From Clarkia xantiana subsp. parviflora (taxonomy: Eukaryota; Streptophyta; Magnoliopsida; Myrtales; Onagraceae), in NCBI GenBank assembly GCA_036873135.1, contig JAPTYO010000034.1, forward strand, positions 248,001 through 312,000: 64,000 nt of DNA, in the 5' to 3' direction. The translations under genes were made by a program, and so were the position numbers. Positions 29,486-41,019 of this stretch are shown here, one piece after another. Numbering within the stretch: position 1 is the first letter of the stretch; every line of letters starts with the position of its first letter. The notes below the pieces were generated by a model. It was not told the DNA's origin and ran no database searches. It saw nothing but the letters and a program-made list of their open reading frames with translations.

Positions 29486-29882
29486 ATGTTCCTTCTTGTG
29501 CTGAATTTGTCGCACAATAATTTAGAACATGTTAATTACGATACCTTGCAGAGGTTATCTAACATGTTTCATATTCCTAAAATCAAAATAGATCAAGAAC
29601 TTAAATGTGAAGTTTGCGTTGAAGCGAAACTTATTCGGTCGAAAGGATTACCGAACTTCTTGGTCTAAATACATAGCGATGTTTACGACTTAATATATGT
29701 CCAAACGCGAGGCGGAAAATAAGTACTTCATTACTTTCGTAGATGATAGTACGAAATATTGCTATGTATACTTGATGAAGGAAAAAATGAAACATTTAAC
29801 AAATTCATGGTTTACAAATAAAAACTTGAGTTTTCGCGATGAGAAATGCGGCAACAATTATTCTCTGTTTAGAGAATGTTGA
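29486..29882 (+). pseudogene. Copia GAG-pre-integrase and integrase fragments
   Basis: Residues LSHNNLEHVNYDTLQRL and KCEVCVEAKLIRSKG fit the zinc-binding GAG-pre-integrase segment (H...H...CxxC). After a break, YFITFVDDSTKYCYVYLMKE is the start of the integrase core, with the FVDD catalytic Asp region. A stop lies between them and further damage follows, so no integrase can be made. Confidence 0.75.
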
Positions 29883-30946
29883 CTTAAACACGATTTAATC
29901 TGTGAAGTCATTGCACCGCATAAAACCCCGATTTAGTTGGGTCGCGATGTCGATCCAACCGGGCAACGTTTTCCAGTTTATTTTTTTTGAACTGATTAGT
30001 ATTATTAACGTTGCCGACGGTCAAGGTTTTGGCTTAGTGGGTGAATGGATTGTCATTAGGCATGGATTAGATAAAAATATGAATCCAACCGCAGCATTTC
30101 CTTTAAAAAAAAAAATGTTGTTTTGGCACTTGCGGTGCAACAGGTCGATGCCTTTTATTGGTCTGAGGATCATACCGTTTGAAAAACGGGACGGTCTAAT
30201 GGCCAAATTTGATCTCATATTGGTTTAAGAAAAAAAACAAAATTTTGTTGATGTTTTGACGGTCTGATGACCTACATTGATACGATGGTGATCTGATGAT
30301 CAATGATGATGTGGTTGAGAGTTTGTAATAACTTCATACCAAACTCGTGTGTTAACACGTTAAAATTTTTCTGGAAGAAATAAAATAATGTGGTTGAGAC
30401 CATGTTTGTTAGCAATTACCTTTTGAATAAGGTACCCCATAAGAAGGAAGATAAACTCTGTTTGAGTTGTGCCTTCAAATGTGGGGGGTTTCTTGCTAAA
30501 AGTTATGATACCTCTACGGAAAAGGCGCATACATGCGCTAAACTGTTGATTGCATAAGATATGCTCAGAACAGTAACGCGTATCGATTTCTTCTGTTTGA
30601 ATCAAAAGTGTCGAATAAACACAAAGATACGTTAATGTAATCAAGAAATGCATTTTTCTTTGGAAAATGTATTTTTGGCTAAGTCTAGAGGAGAGGCAAG
30701 CATATGAGACTATAGAGGAAAAATAGTCAAGACCGAGAACATGGAGGGCATGTTAAGGTCGAGACCGAGGTCAAGCCCATGATGAGTAAAAGGGCAAGGA
30801 TTGAAAAATCCTATGGTCCAGTTTTTCTGACCTATATGCTTGAAGTCGAACCTTAGACTTACCACGAAGCCGTAAACTCTTCTGAGAGACCTCTATGAAA
30901 ATAGGCAATCAACAGTGATATTGAATCCATCTTGCAGAACAACACT

Positions 30947-31330
30947 TGAGAGCTGGTGGATCTTCCGCCCGGAGACAAACCGTTAGGCTACAAGTGGATA
31001 TTCAAACGTAAGATGAAAGAAGATGAATCAATTGATAATTACAAAGCCCGACTTGTCATAAAAGATTATAGACAAAAGGAAGGACTGAAGTATTTTGATA
31101 CATATTCTCCAGTAACTAGAATCACATTCATAAGGACGGTGCTTGCGAATGCAGCCTTGCGAAATCTAGAAGTACAACAAATGGATGTGAAAACAGCTTT
31201 CTTACATGGAGATTTAGAGGAAGAAATCTATATGGAACAACCTGAGGGTTTCTCTGCGCGAGAGCAGGAAAAGAAAGTATGTAACCTTGTCAATTCTCTG
31301 TATGGTCTTAGACAGATGCCTAAACACTGA
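30947..31330 (+). pseudogene. Copia reverse transcriptase fragment
   Basis: The phrase ELVDLPPGDKPLGYKWIFK opens the Copia reverse transcriptase, followed by NYKARLVIKDYRQKEGLKYF and DTYSPVTRITFIRTVLA. The first catalytic block reads QQMDVKTAFLHGDLEEEIYM. The fragment then stops after LYGLRQMPKH, before the YVDD active site, which I do not find. It is dead on that evidence. Confidence 0.88.
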
Positions 31331-31564
31331 CTTGATAAATTTGACAGCGTTTTATTGGAGAAATGTTTCAAAATAAATAAGTATGACAAACGTTTTACGT
31401 TGATGTTAATCGTTGGAAAAATGATGAGGTAGTCTGGTCCACTGGACCTATGTTGAATTTGAGTATTGACATGAAAGACATGAATCTTGCCGATGTGATC
31501 TTTGGATTAAAACTCAGTAGATCATCGGAAGGTCTCATTCTAAGTCAAGCTCATATATTGACAA

Positions 31565-31780
31565 TTGGATAAATTCAACAAAGATGACAAGAACGAGGTC
31601 ACTACTCTAATAGATACGAGTAAGTATTTTTCAAAGAACAAGGGAGAATGTTTTACCCAAATTGAGTATGCTCAAATTATTGGAAGTGTTATGTACTTAA
31701 TGTCATGCACTAGACCAGATATCGCTCACGTTGTAAGTGTATTGAATCGATATACGAGCAACCCTAGTGTTGTCCACTAG
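31565..31780 (+). pseudogene. Copia fragment between reverse transcriptase and RNase H
   Basis: The phrase YAQIIGSVMYLMSCTRPDIA followed by HVVSVLNRYTSNPS is the conserved block just before RNase H in Copia polyproteins (usually YxxxIGSLMYLxxxTRPDI). A stop follows immediately. The 'HWNGVIRVLRYLRHI' style continuation is visible in a broken frame at about 31780-31830. Confidence 0.8.
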
Positions 31781-33201
31781 AACGGGGTAATCAGGGTACT
31801 TAGGTATCTGAGACATATTCGTAATCATGGTCTACACAAAGAGATATCCTTATGTGATAGAATGTTATATCCGATTAGACACTACCACCTTGAGTATAAG
31901 GGGTTACGTATTCACCTTACGAGGTGGAACAGTGTCGTAGAAAATCCTCAAAACAAACAGTCATAGCCAGATCGACGATCAAGTCTGAGTTATTGTACTG
32001 GAGAAATGTGCCGAAGATGCAGAATAGCTATGTCATTTTCTCGAGGATTTTACTAATTGGCCAAAACCTGTGTTAGTGCAAAGATTGATGAGTTTGTTTT
32101 GGTTTAATCCAAATTAAATCCAATCTAATGAAATGTTGAAGATTTTCTTTAAGAGACAAGGTTAAAGCAGAAATAAGTGGTGCACCCCCCATTTGGCATG
32201 AAAACCTTTGTTAAAGGTTGGGAAATGGGACACTTTGCGAAACTGTTGTCCACAAAAGAATCAATCTAAATTTAGATGTTGGATTAACAAAATTATTCCT
32301 GCAGGAAATGATAGTCTGAGGACTTTGTTGGTTTGAGAACATTGATGCAATGTTGCGACGATCAATCTGTATAACACAGTATAACATGCATAATGGAATG
32401 TTTAGACATATACGTCATAATTCCATTAGACAATTACTCTCAAATATATTTATTGTGCCCGATATCGTAAAGTCGGCAGATAAATAGCGGATCCGCTACC
32501 CGAAAGGGTTAAACAGAGAGTTATTTGGCCAAGCATCGAAGGGAATGAGGCTAAAGCCCGTGGAGGAAACGCTCTTGAGAAGGAAAACCCAACCATGATG
32601 ACTGGAGATCCCAAGAACTTGGTTCAATGGGACAACCTAATCACAAGAGTGAGTGTTGTCACTGTGGGGGGTCAAACCCCGAGCCTATTCCCATGATGCA
32701 AACAGTGATGGAGATGAGGTTAAGCTTTTGTCGGTATTGATCTTCAATAATCGGTTAAACCGAGCACAGTAATTGGAAATTACTTAATTGAAATCATTTT
32801 TTACGCAAAACTTTTAATGATTCGTAAGGAGAACTCAGAGTTGTGATGATGCTCTTGAGACATAGAATCACCTATGCGAGTGAGAAGTGGGGCCGCTTCG
32901 AAAGGAATTGTTGAGGGCGCAATTCTTAGAAACGCTTGCAGAACCAGGCGAGTGATCCAGGGCCTAGGGATCACAGGGCGTGAACCGAACCATACTAGGA
33001 AGGTACCTGTGTGGGTTATGTCGTCATCTACACCAACGACAGTCGGTTCAAGGACATCGCGTCTACCGACCAGTCAGTAGAGAAGGCATGATCACACAGG
33101 GATAGGTTCAAAGGGGTTACCCCTACCTATCCTTTGCAGGTATTGACCGTTTAACTCAAATTTCGTGTCTAAGTTTCAAAAATTCCATTCATGTGGGGGA
33201 T

Positions 33202-33953
33202 TGTTAGAAAAAAAAAAATGGGCCATTTTAACTAATTTTATTTGAGTTGGATTTTGGGCTAAATTGTTTTTACTCAAGCCCAATCTCACTTAAGCCCATT
33301 ATTTAGTGAATGGAATTTGTGAAGTTTTTGTCCCACATCAACCACTTGACACCTCTCATCCCCCATTCACCTCCTATAAATACAAGCTCATTCTTCTCCT
33401 CATTGGTAGAATGAAAAAATGAGATCTCTTCCTTTTGGTTGAGTATCCAATATTTTCGGAATCCATATTTTTGGAATCCAAGTTATATTTTCTCCTCCTC
33501 TGTTCTTCGTGTTGACGAATTGCAGAGTTCTTCTTAGGTTGATTTCGACTTATGTCGTGTTCAACCTTTCTAGTTATTTTTTTAGCCGTTGTCGTCGGCT
33601 TTCCTGTTCTTTGTTTGAGTTCAGGTATTGGGTTCGGTTCGGTCGAACGTGTTGCATGCATAACACGATTCGATGACACTGTTGAATCCTGGGAGGTGAT
33701 CGCCCCTTGTATAAACCCCTTTGCATAACCCGAGGGTGGGGAGGGGCGAAATTGCCTTAAGGAGACTGTGATTAGCACGGGCCTCAGTATAAAAATACGT
33801 ATTCGTTTTCGTGTTGAACTTTACGTATAATTTCGGTGTTGCCTATATCTTGCATTTTAATTGGATGAATTACTTGTAAGTAACCGAGATTTGACTAATT
33901 GCATTTTGGTCCTTGGACTTTATAAATTTGCATATTCCTCAATATTTCCAACA
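33202..33953 (+). repeat. Copia right LTR (752 bp)
   Basis: Carries an additional stretch, about 33516-33893, relative to the left LTR. This stretch looks like ordinary R-U5 sequence. The imperfect repeat TTGACNAATTGCA at each side suggests that the left LTR lost it by recombination or slippage, although an insertion in the right LTR is possible. Confidence 0.88.
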
Positions 33954-33958
33954 GATGT

Positions 33959-34946
33959 TTCAAATGTCCCATTCAGATTGCATCAACTTGATGAAGAGAA
34001 TGGGCCAGCTGAAAATGGCTCAACATTTTGCCTACTTAACATTGTTGATTACACGGGCCACTGCCCACTCTTTACTCAAAAGATCAAGTTAAAAAAAAAA
34101 ACCACTTAATGATATATGTTATTATATATTTTTAACTTAAATACATTACTGTAACGAATTAATCAATAATAAGATGAATATATTGTTTTATTGATTTTAA
34201 AAATGGATTTGTTTGAGTTAATAATATGCGTGACGTGAGTGTCTTACAATAAAGGCTTACTGATGTGGTCGAAGTTGGTAACGTGTCGGATTTTGGCATG
34301 CGAGTATATTATATTCATGCGGAAACAGTGATCTGAGCAAGGCCCATAATAAACTATAAAGTTTGATGGTTTTTGGCGAAATTTCTATCGTTTCGGCAGT
34401 CAAAATTGAAGTTTTTTTTCGGGTGTTTTTTTTTTTTTTTTAATTTGTCGGTTTTGTTAGGGGTTGTTGCAACTTTCAGATTTTGGACTTGGATTAGAAT
34501 TTTTTTTTTTTTTCATTATTTAAGACTCTATTAGCCGTAGTTTGCATTAAGTTAATTGATATACGAAAAAAAAATCCAAATTTTACCTCAAGCCTGAATT
34601 AAATTTTCGATATTCGATTTCTGCGTCTGCGTATCTATCTCTATCACGCTGATCACTTACTAGCTAGTATATTTATATATTATATATATGAGTATTATAT
34701 TTTTCACCCTATAAAGTATAACACCCTTGTTATATAATCTTCTTCATACTGAGAGAGAGAAGCATAGATTTCACTCCTCAACCCTTGGCTCTTTAGTTCT
34801 ATCTTTCATGGCTTTCTCTGTTAAGAATCCTTACAACTAATAATAAAAGATCCATTTATTTTCATTAATATAAAGATATATATGGAGTCTACTGAGATAT
34901 AGTGAAAAGCTACTGCGTTTGTAATTATACAGATAGCGAGTGATCG
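33959..34946. other. Intergenic and FLZ promoter region
   Basis: No gene recognised. T-rich runs occur at 34416-34442 and 34500-34515. The sequence 'caccctataaagtat' at about 34706 is a plausible TATA box for the FLZ gene. It is followed by a 'gagagagagaag' stretch that is probably near the transcription start or 5'UTR. Confidence 0.45.
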
Positions 34947-36676
34947 ATGATGCTGCGGCTCAGATCCAGAGCGGCGACTCTAATGGCGGATCGCAGCTCC
35001 CACCAATCGCCGACTCCCACTCCGACACCTCAAACCACATCTCCACGACTCCGAGCCTTATTCGCCGCCGGAGCTCACTGTAACCACTACTCCGACCAGG
35101 CAGAAGCTTCTCCGACCACCGTGAACAGCCCCACCTCCGTTCTCCTCCCTTTCTCCGCCGCCGCCCTCGGCAGCCCCGTTCAGTACAACCCTCCGACGAA
35201 ACCGCCGTGCCGGAAAAGTTCCGACTTGGGCCTCAACTCGCTCTTTCTCGAAAACTCCGACGATGACGTCAGCAAGTTCCATTTCTCCGCCGCCGCTGTT
35301 GGTCCCATTCGGTACAACCCTCCTCCGACGGCGACGACAGTTACGAAACCACCGTGCCGGCAAAGTTCCGACTTGGGCCTCAACTGCATCATTCTTGAAA
35401 ACTCCGACGATGACGTCAGCAAGTTCCGGCCGAATCTCACGGTCCGAATCCCGGTCGTGCCGGATTCTCCGACGGAATTCGGGACTAAAACCTGGAACTC
35501 TCCGAAACCTCGGATAAAGTCTGATCATGGTGCGTTGCAGAAGTTTCTCTCCACGGCGGAGATGGAGTTGTCGGAGGAGTACACGTGTGTTACATCTCAT
35601 GGACCGAATCCGACCACCACCCATATATACGACGATCGTATTGTCGTTGAAAGCTGCATCTTTTATTTATCCGACGATATTAAGCCGACGACTACGTCTG
35701 CGTTGACTGAAGTCAACGACCATAGATCATCGGAGAGTTTTCTTGGCGCGTGTTTCACTTGCCGGAAGAGTCTCAAGAAGAACCAAGATATTTACATTTA
35801 CAGGTTTGTTTTGTTGGCTTAATTCGACAGTTATAAAATTGAAATTGCATACTAAAATTAATTAATAATAGAAAATAATTTACTTATTTATAAAAAAAAT
35901 GAATAAAAAATCCAGTGTTATCAAGATCGGACCGGAGGCCGAACCGGCTAGTCACCAGTTTGAACCCGGTTCGGCCGGTTTTAGTATAAAGTCAATAAAC
36001 TTCAATAAAATTGTAGAAAATACAATATACATTTATATGGAGAGTTTCCAACGATATATATACTTCAATAAAACTATAGAAAGTACAACCCGATTGATTT
36101 TTTACGGAGGACAAACCGGCAAACCGTCCAGCCCGCTCAGAACCGGCCAATTCGCTAAAAACCGAGCTTTCGAACCGGGTTCACTTACATCATTCGGTTT
36201 TGCTCAAATCAGACTGTTATAGGCACTTGTTCCAGTTCGAACCCGGTCGGACCGCATGTCCGATCCGGTTCTAATAACACTGCTATAATCTCATGGTGCA
36301 ATGGACTTCACAATTCCCCATAGCGTAATTTTTTTTGTAAGGCGTTAATATTTTAAATTTTGAATAATTTTATCAAATTTCCTCTAAATTCTCATGCATA
36401 AACCTTACTCGAACAAATCCGGTCCATCAGTTATAAGAGTGTAAATTATTTCGCATACAAATTTCAAACTTATAAAACAGTTAATTAAGACGTAATTATT
36501 TTCTAATGATTTAACTTACATTTTACTGTTTTAACAATCAGTTTTATTTTGTTTATAATGTATGTAGAGGAGACAAAGCTTTTTGCAGCAGCCATTGCCG
36601 CTACCAGGAGATGGTATTTGATGGCACAGAGAATTATGAAGAAGATATATATGATGATGATGAAGAAGATATATAA
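34947..36676 (+). CDS. FLZ: FCS-like zinc finger (FLZ, DUF581) protein
   Basis: Two exons, 34947-35803 and 36568-36676, 966 nt or 321 aa. The junction AG|A restores Arg286. The FLZ domain spans the intron: SFLGACFTCRKSLKKNQDIY, then IYRGDKAFCSSHCRYQEMVF. Zinc ligands are Cys269, Cys272, Cys292 and Cys296, and the FCS signature is AFCSSHCR. Plant FLZ proteins are adaptors that bind SnRK1 kinase subunits and respond to sugar and energy status. The start MMLRLRSRAATLM fits the Arg-rich FLZ N-terminus. The long disordered N-terminal part contains an internal duplication: residues about 69-111 and 113-160 both run FSAAA, YNPP, KPPCR, SSDLGLN, LENSDDDVSKF. The C-terminal tail after DGTEN is very acidic (YEEDIYDDDEEDI). 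The intron contains a degraded hAT element. An antisense 188-aa open frame over exon 1 is a composition shadow. Confidence 0.92.
35913..36282. mobile_element. hAT relic in the FLZ intron
   Basis: The ends CAGTGTTATCAAGATCGG and CCGGTTCTAATAACACTG match the termini of the 8317-9185 element. The subterminal regions hold the same AACCGG/CCGGTT phrases. The 8-bp flanks agree at only five positions. It has no kinase fragment and is about 370 bp long, so it is an internally deleted relative. Confidence 0.7.
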
Positions 36677-36690
36677 TTAAAATATATAAA

Positions 36691-36692
<2 letters not shown>

Positions 36693-36738
<46 letters not shown>
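36693..36738. repeat. (AT)n microsatellite in the FLZ 3' flank
   Basis: About 23 AT units directly after the FLZ stop, probably within the 3'UTR. It produces spurious Tyr-Ile frames on the minus strand. Confidence 0.95.
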
Positions 36739-36740
<2 letters not shown>

Positions 36741-37115
36741 ATCTTCCCTGTACATATATAAAAGATGGGTCTAATCTTTTTTTTGTAGCAATTATGATGT
36801 TGTGGAGAGTGAAAAATGAGATGAAGGCCAAGTAGTAATGTTGCTGACCATAAGGCATAAATGATTGATTCACAACTTTGTGCAAAAGTGTTGTCTATCT
36901 ATCAAGTTGATGGTTAATGAAATGATGATGCATGATTGAAAAGTATATATAGTGATTACTTTGTATATGGTTTTGTTTATTCTTATGAGTGAAAATTAAT
37001 AAAAACTTGTTAAGTAGCACTTTTTCCTTTTTTTTTTCTTGGAAAATAAATGGGTTAGTAGTATGTAGCGACTATAAACTCATTCTGCTATATAATGTTT
37101 GGGATGTTCTGCTTA
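36739..37115. other. Downstream of FLZ, no gene recognised
   Basis: Contains the probable FLZ 3'UTR and AT-rich DNA. No repeat boundary or conserved peptide is visible. Confidence 0.45.
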
Positions 37116-38010
37116 CAGATATGGATTTTTTTCGGACCAAAACCTCAGGAATAACTAGCATATATGCACTAATTCTATCTATGTAAACCAGCGGTTTAGT
37201 ATAGTAAAAATGTCGAGCAATGATAATTTATATAGTTATTGAATAACCAGTACAGAGATGAAGCCAAGTAAGGATCACAGTGGGGATTAGTCTAGATGTG
37301 CAGTAAGCATATTATGAATTTTTTTTCCGACTAGACCTAAGGAATAACTAGCGCATGCACTGATTCTATTTACGTAACTGTAACACCCCATATGTTTGTG
37401 TACCACATCGGTTAGAAATCAGAAATTTAGCCTTAATAAGCCAGATGGGTACTACTCAAATCCAACAGGAATTCCTCATTTTCTAGGCCCAAGTGAGGAC
37501 AACGGGCTTAGTTAGGCTAGGTTGGGCTTAGTGGGGACAGTAGCTCGGGCTTAGGGGTTTGACAGAATGGTATCAGAGCCGACCCGGGACCGTGATCGGG
37601 CGCGCGGACCAAGGGCTATTGACCCCCGGAGTTCCGATCACCTGCCGGGGGCTAACGATTTTGGTATGGGCCGCGACAAGGACGTCACGCGCATTAAGGG
37701 GGTAGATTGTAATACCCCATATGTTTGTGTACCGCATCGGTTAGAAATCAGAAATTTGGAGCCTTAATAAGCCAGAGGGGTACTACTCAAGTCCAACAGG
37801 AATTCCTCCTTTTCAAGGGCTTAGTGGGGACAGTCGTTCGGGCTTAGGGGTGTGACAATAACTCTACCGGCGGGTTAGTATAGTAAAAATGCCGAGCGAT
37901 AATAATCTATATAGTTAGTGAATAGTAAATAAGCAGTACAAAGACGATACCAGTAAGGATCACAATAATGATTAGTTTAAGCGTGGAACAAACATATTAT
38001 GGATGTTGAT
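37116..38010. repeat. Roughly 200-bp tandem repeat, two units, second one split by a TRIM
   Basis: Unit 1 (about 37116-37310) runs through 'ggaataactagc', 'ggtttagtatagtaaaaatg', 'agtaaggatcacag' and 'catattatgaat'. Unit 2 has the same phrases in the same order, starting at about 37311 and continuing after the TRIM at 37858-38010. Removing the TRIM rejoins unit 2. Confidence 0.75.
37379..37857 (+). mobile_element. TRIM element (miniature LTR retrotransposon)
   Basis: Left LTR 37379-37564 (TGTAACACCCCATATG...GTTTGACA), right LTR 37708-37857 (TGTAATACCCCATATG...GTGTGACA). The primer-binding site TGGTATCAGAGC is at 37568-37579, complementary to initiator tRNA-Met. A purine tract 'aagggggtaga' sits just before the right LTR. 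The flanks GTAAC and ATAAC are a 4-of-5 match. The internal part is about 140 bp with no coding capacity. The two LTRs differ mainly by a deletion in the right one. Confidence 0.92.
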
Positions 38011-38224
38011 TTCCTAATGGGTCTGCAAAAAAAATTAAAAAAAAAAAGGATTACGTTTAAAAAAAAAGTCGAACAATTAAAGGACCAAACCCTAAATTTG
38101 GACAATACATGTTGTGAGTAGTAGCTTTCCATTTTACAATTAATTAACCGAAAATATTGTTATCCATTCCCATAAGTAATTGATTATTTGAAAGGTAAGA
38201 TAACCATCATGACGATACATACAA

Positions 38225-40048
38225 ATCATCCTCAATCTTAAAAGTGAGAATAATCTCTCCAATTTTTACACAACCAAATCTACCCCTCCCTAATTGAACT
38301 CACGGAGCCTTCATGCCCTAAATTACTCAAATCCGGCACACCTCTTCCTCCAACCATCGTGTCTGCAAATCCACTTCTCCCGCCAAATCACATCATTCTT
38401 TATGTACTTGACTTTCATACTCACATTGACCCATCACCTCCCCTATCTTCGATCCAAACAACACAAGAAAGGGACTGCCATGAGGCACATGGAAAATAAG
38501 ACGATGTATGAAGGGTATCTTTGTGCATTTTACGTGTTTTCTCAATCAAACGTTTGACTGACAGAAGAAGAGGAATGTTGTTTGCGATGAAATGGTACGT
38601 AATCTCTTCTAACGGCTTATAGATTGATGTCTAATTCTGATCTATGCGTTTGATCTTTCAGTAATAACTGATCTCGTTCGTATTATAGTCTGATGAAATT
38701 AGTTTATCAAACGATCATCCTTAAATTGATCTCTTCTAATTGGGCGTAATACAACCATCATCCTTAAATTGAGAATGTACTACTTAATAATCAAAGTTCA
38801 TCGATGAATGCTTTATTTTACACATAATATATACACAGTTATAATTTTGTCATTTGTACATGCCAGTCGTTTTCTCCGGACAAAATCATAGTTGTCGTCT
38901 TCATTACTTCACATTAGAAGAACAAAAACAGCATTCCTGTTAAATAAAATATATATATACTTCATATATATTAATATGATAGATAGATTAATCACTGTTA
39001 ATTAATACACAAAAAAAAAAGTACCTAACAATCGATATATGTTGTTTATTGCCGCCTTAATTACAATGTATATTCATCTACCACTACTCCACACATGTGA
39101 AAAGTTCTCTTTATTATTTTTATATAAAAAACTTTCGTTGGGTTGATCTATGACTACCAATTGTTTCTATTACTAAGTTAATTGAAATTAAAAAGATTAG
39201 CAGAAACTACCTTTAGTAGATGCTGATATGATGTATAGTTCTTAATTAGTCCATTACATATATATTGTTTCTTCATTATCGAGTATGGCCGATTTTTTCT
39301 TAATGGTTCCTCTCGTAACTACATTTTAAAATTGTCACATTAATACTTGTGGATGCGACCTTGCAAATATCAAACGATCGAGATGATGGTGAATGTATGT
39401 GAAACAACTAAGTGAATGATTTTCTCTCTTTTGTGCAAAATTCTTATAATTTCTCACTAAAGAATAAAAATAATGGTTTCAAAATGATCTACTTGTTTTT
39501 AATAAAGCTGCATCACTATCAATAGATAAGCCTTTCAGAAACCTTAGCTCAAGATTAATTTTCGCTTTTTTACTTTGTAGGGCCAAATTCATTTAGCGAT
39601 GAGTATTTTTGATAGGCGCTCAATACACTGGAATTATAAAATATTATTTTGGGATGTGTTGTTCTTCTGTTAAAGGGGATAAATAAACCATGTAGTTGTA
39701 GTCGTTAATATACATATTCATTGATATGTAAATAACGTCCTAGGTTCATATATTTTATGCATGTCTTAGGTTCTAGGTGGTAAGTTAAGTTATTTTACGT
39801 TAACTTCGATATTCTAATAGACCTTATTTTTCAATACTTATTTCACAATATACTGACTATTGATCGACTAGATGTAATTATAGTCAATAACTTACATAGT
39901 AAATTGAACAAACATCATATCATGAATCTATCAATCTTACTTTGAGTGTAATAGCATACCAACTTCGTCCTTATTTTCCTAAGCATTCGAGTTATATTTA
40001 ATACAAATCATATATAATGCACGTGCATCGCACGTGTCCGATCTCTAG
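38225..40048 (+). mobile_element. Helitron candidate (3' end clear, 5' end approximate)
   Basis: The 3' end has the full Helitron signature: a perfect 7-bp hairpin CACGTGC-ATC-GCACGTG (40020-40036), an 8-nt spacer, the terminal CTAG (40045-40048) and a following T. The left end is placed only by style. Sequence from about 38225 ('tcatcctcaatctt', 'aaaagtgagaataatctctcc', 'ctacccctcccta') resembles 5' regions of plant non-autonomous Helitrons. No Rep/helicase or captured gene is evident in the approximately 1.8 kb. Confidence 0.5.
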
Positions 40049-40248
40049 TAATTGTAATAAAGGAAATGAAAAAACTCATATCATCATTATTCTATTCCAC
40101 AAAAGAAAAAGCTTCTCATATTTTCCCTTACGTGCCTTATCCTTTATGCCCGCTCATATATAATGTATATATATATATACCCCACATTTCATTTGTCTCT
40201 TTGGTCATATGACACAAAAAGTCATAATGTAAGAGCTAATAAAATGAA

Positions 40249-40766
40249 GGGTTAATTGTTATCTTAGAATAAAACGGTTAATAACCTATAATTGTATGAA
40301 ATTTGCTTAATGTTGAATTTGATGTCTAAAGTTTGAAATATTAAAATGAACTGTTCCATATTTATTTTTGTTAAAATTGGTGTCTCCGCGCGTATTTTTC
40401 TCTCCCTTCAATCTTTTTCATCAACTTACTCAGTTTATCACTCTTTACTTTTGCCCCAAAACTTAAACAACCACAATAAAATGTTTTTAATAGAGTGGTG
40501 TGGAGCAACTTTCAGCGACAATGGAGCAGGATTTACTTACGCGGATGTGGCAACCTTCTTACATGACGGTCCCGGCAAGGTGACGAGAAGAGAGCGTTCA
40601 TGGGAGGTCGAATTTGACAGTCATTTTCGTCGGGATTGGCTCTCTAAAGTAATCACACCGAGACACCGAATTTCAACAAAAATGAAATCTGGGACACTCC
40701 ATTTTAACTTCAGACACCAAATTTTAAGATTGGTGAAACTTCAGACAGTTTATAAGTTCTTAACCC
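40249..40766 (+). mobile_element. MITE family B, copy with conserved middle
   Basis: Runs from 'gggttaattgtta' to 'ataagttcttaaccc'. It has inverted phrases 'ttggtgtctccg' and 'gagacaccgaattt', plus a conserved GC-richer middle with 'gcgcgtatttttctctccc' and 'ggatgtggcaaccttctta'. No target duplication could be confirmed. The open frame of about 150 codons in it is not supported as a gene. Confidence 0.6.
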
Positions 40767-40959
40767 TTTTAATTATTGATAGTCGGTGTTTTAATTATTA
40801 ATTTTTTTTTTAAAAAAAAAATCCAATGATTTTGACATTAAAATTGACGTTTTAAAACAAAATATATTTTATACTTTTTTGAAGTATCAGATTGTTGCTC
40901 ATGGTTAAAACTTATTTGATATTTAATGTTTTTGTTCCTACAATTATAAGGAAAAAAAA

Positions 40960-41008
40960 TGAGAGTCAATCAATCTAATATGTATTAGATTAGTTGACTC
41001 TCATTTTA
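40960..41008. repeat. Near-perfect hairpin
   Basis: The left arm ATGAGAGTCAATCAATCTAA pairs with TTAGATTAGTTGACTCTCAT around a short ATATG-T loop. It lies between T/A-rich runs and may be the core of a small fold-back element. No gene overlaps it. Confidence 0.7.
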
Positions 41009-41019
41009 GGGACACTAAA

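Larger units (their letters stand above)
27973..33953 (+). mobile_element. Ty1/Copia LTR retrotransposon with decayed coding region
   Basis: Bounded by direct LTRs TGTTAGAAAA...TTTCCAACA and an exact 5-bp target duplication GATGT (27968-27972 and 33954-33958). Internal fragments occur in the Copia order on the + strand: GAG-pre-integrase, integrase, reverse transcriptase, RNase H. All are broken by stops and frameshifts. A purine-rich 'gtggggga' precedes the right LTR and is a plausible polypurine tract. No standard tRNA-Met primer site follows the left LTR. The 28.45-28.75 kb part is rich in 'cgttgaggct' phrases with no coding sense that I can assign, and 31.8-33.2 kb holds no recognisable domain. 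Confidence 0.92.

Noticed and set aside
35058..35624. A 188-codon antisense frame over the FLZ first exon
   Set aside because: Arg/Gly-rich shadow of a GC-biased exon, with no family resemblance.
36531..36885. Frames with long Tyr-Ile runs
   Set aside because: Translation of an (AT)n microsatellite in the FLZ 3' flank.
37568..37579. tRNA-like sequence TGGTATCAGAGC
   Set aside because: It is a primer-binding site complementary to tRNA-Met, not a tRNA gene; no cloverleaf surrounds it.
38294..38557. An 87-codon frame inside the Helitron candidate
   Set aside because: No motif, no splice context and no sign of captured host exons.
40346..40801. A 151-codon frame in the family B MITE
   Set aside because: Other copies of the MITE do not keep the frame, and the sequence lies within transposon arms.
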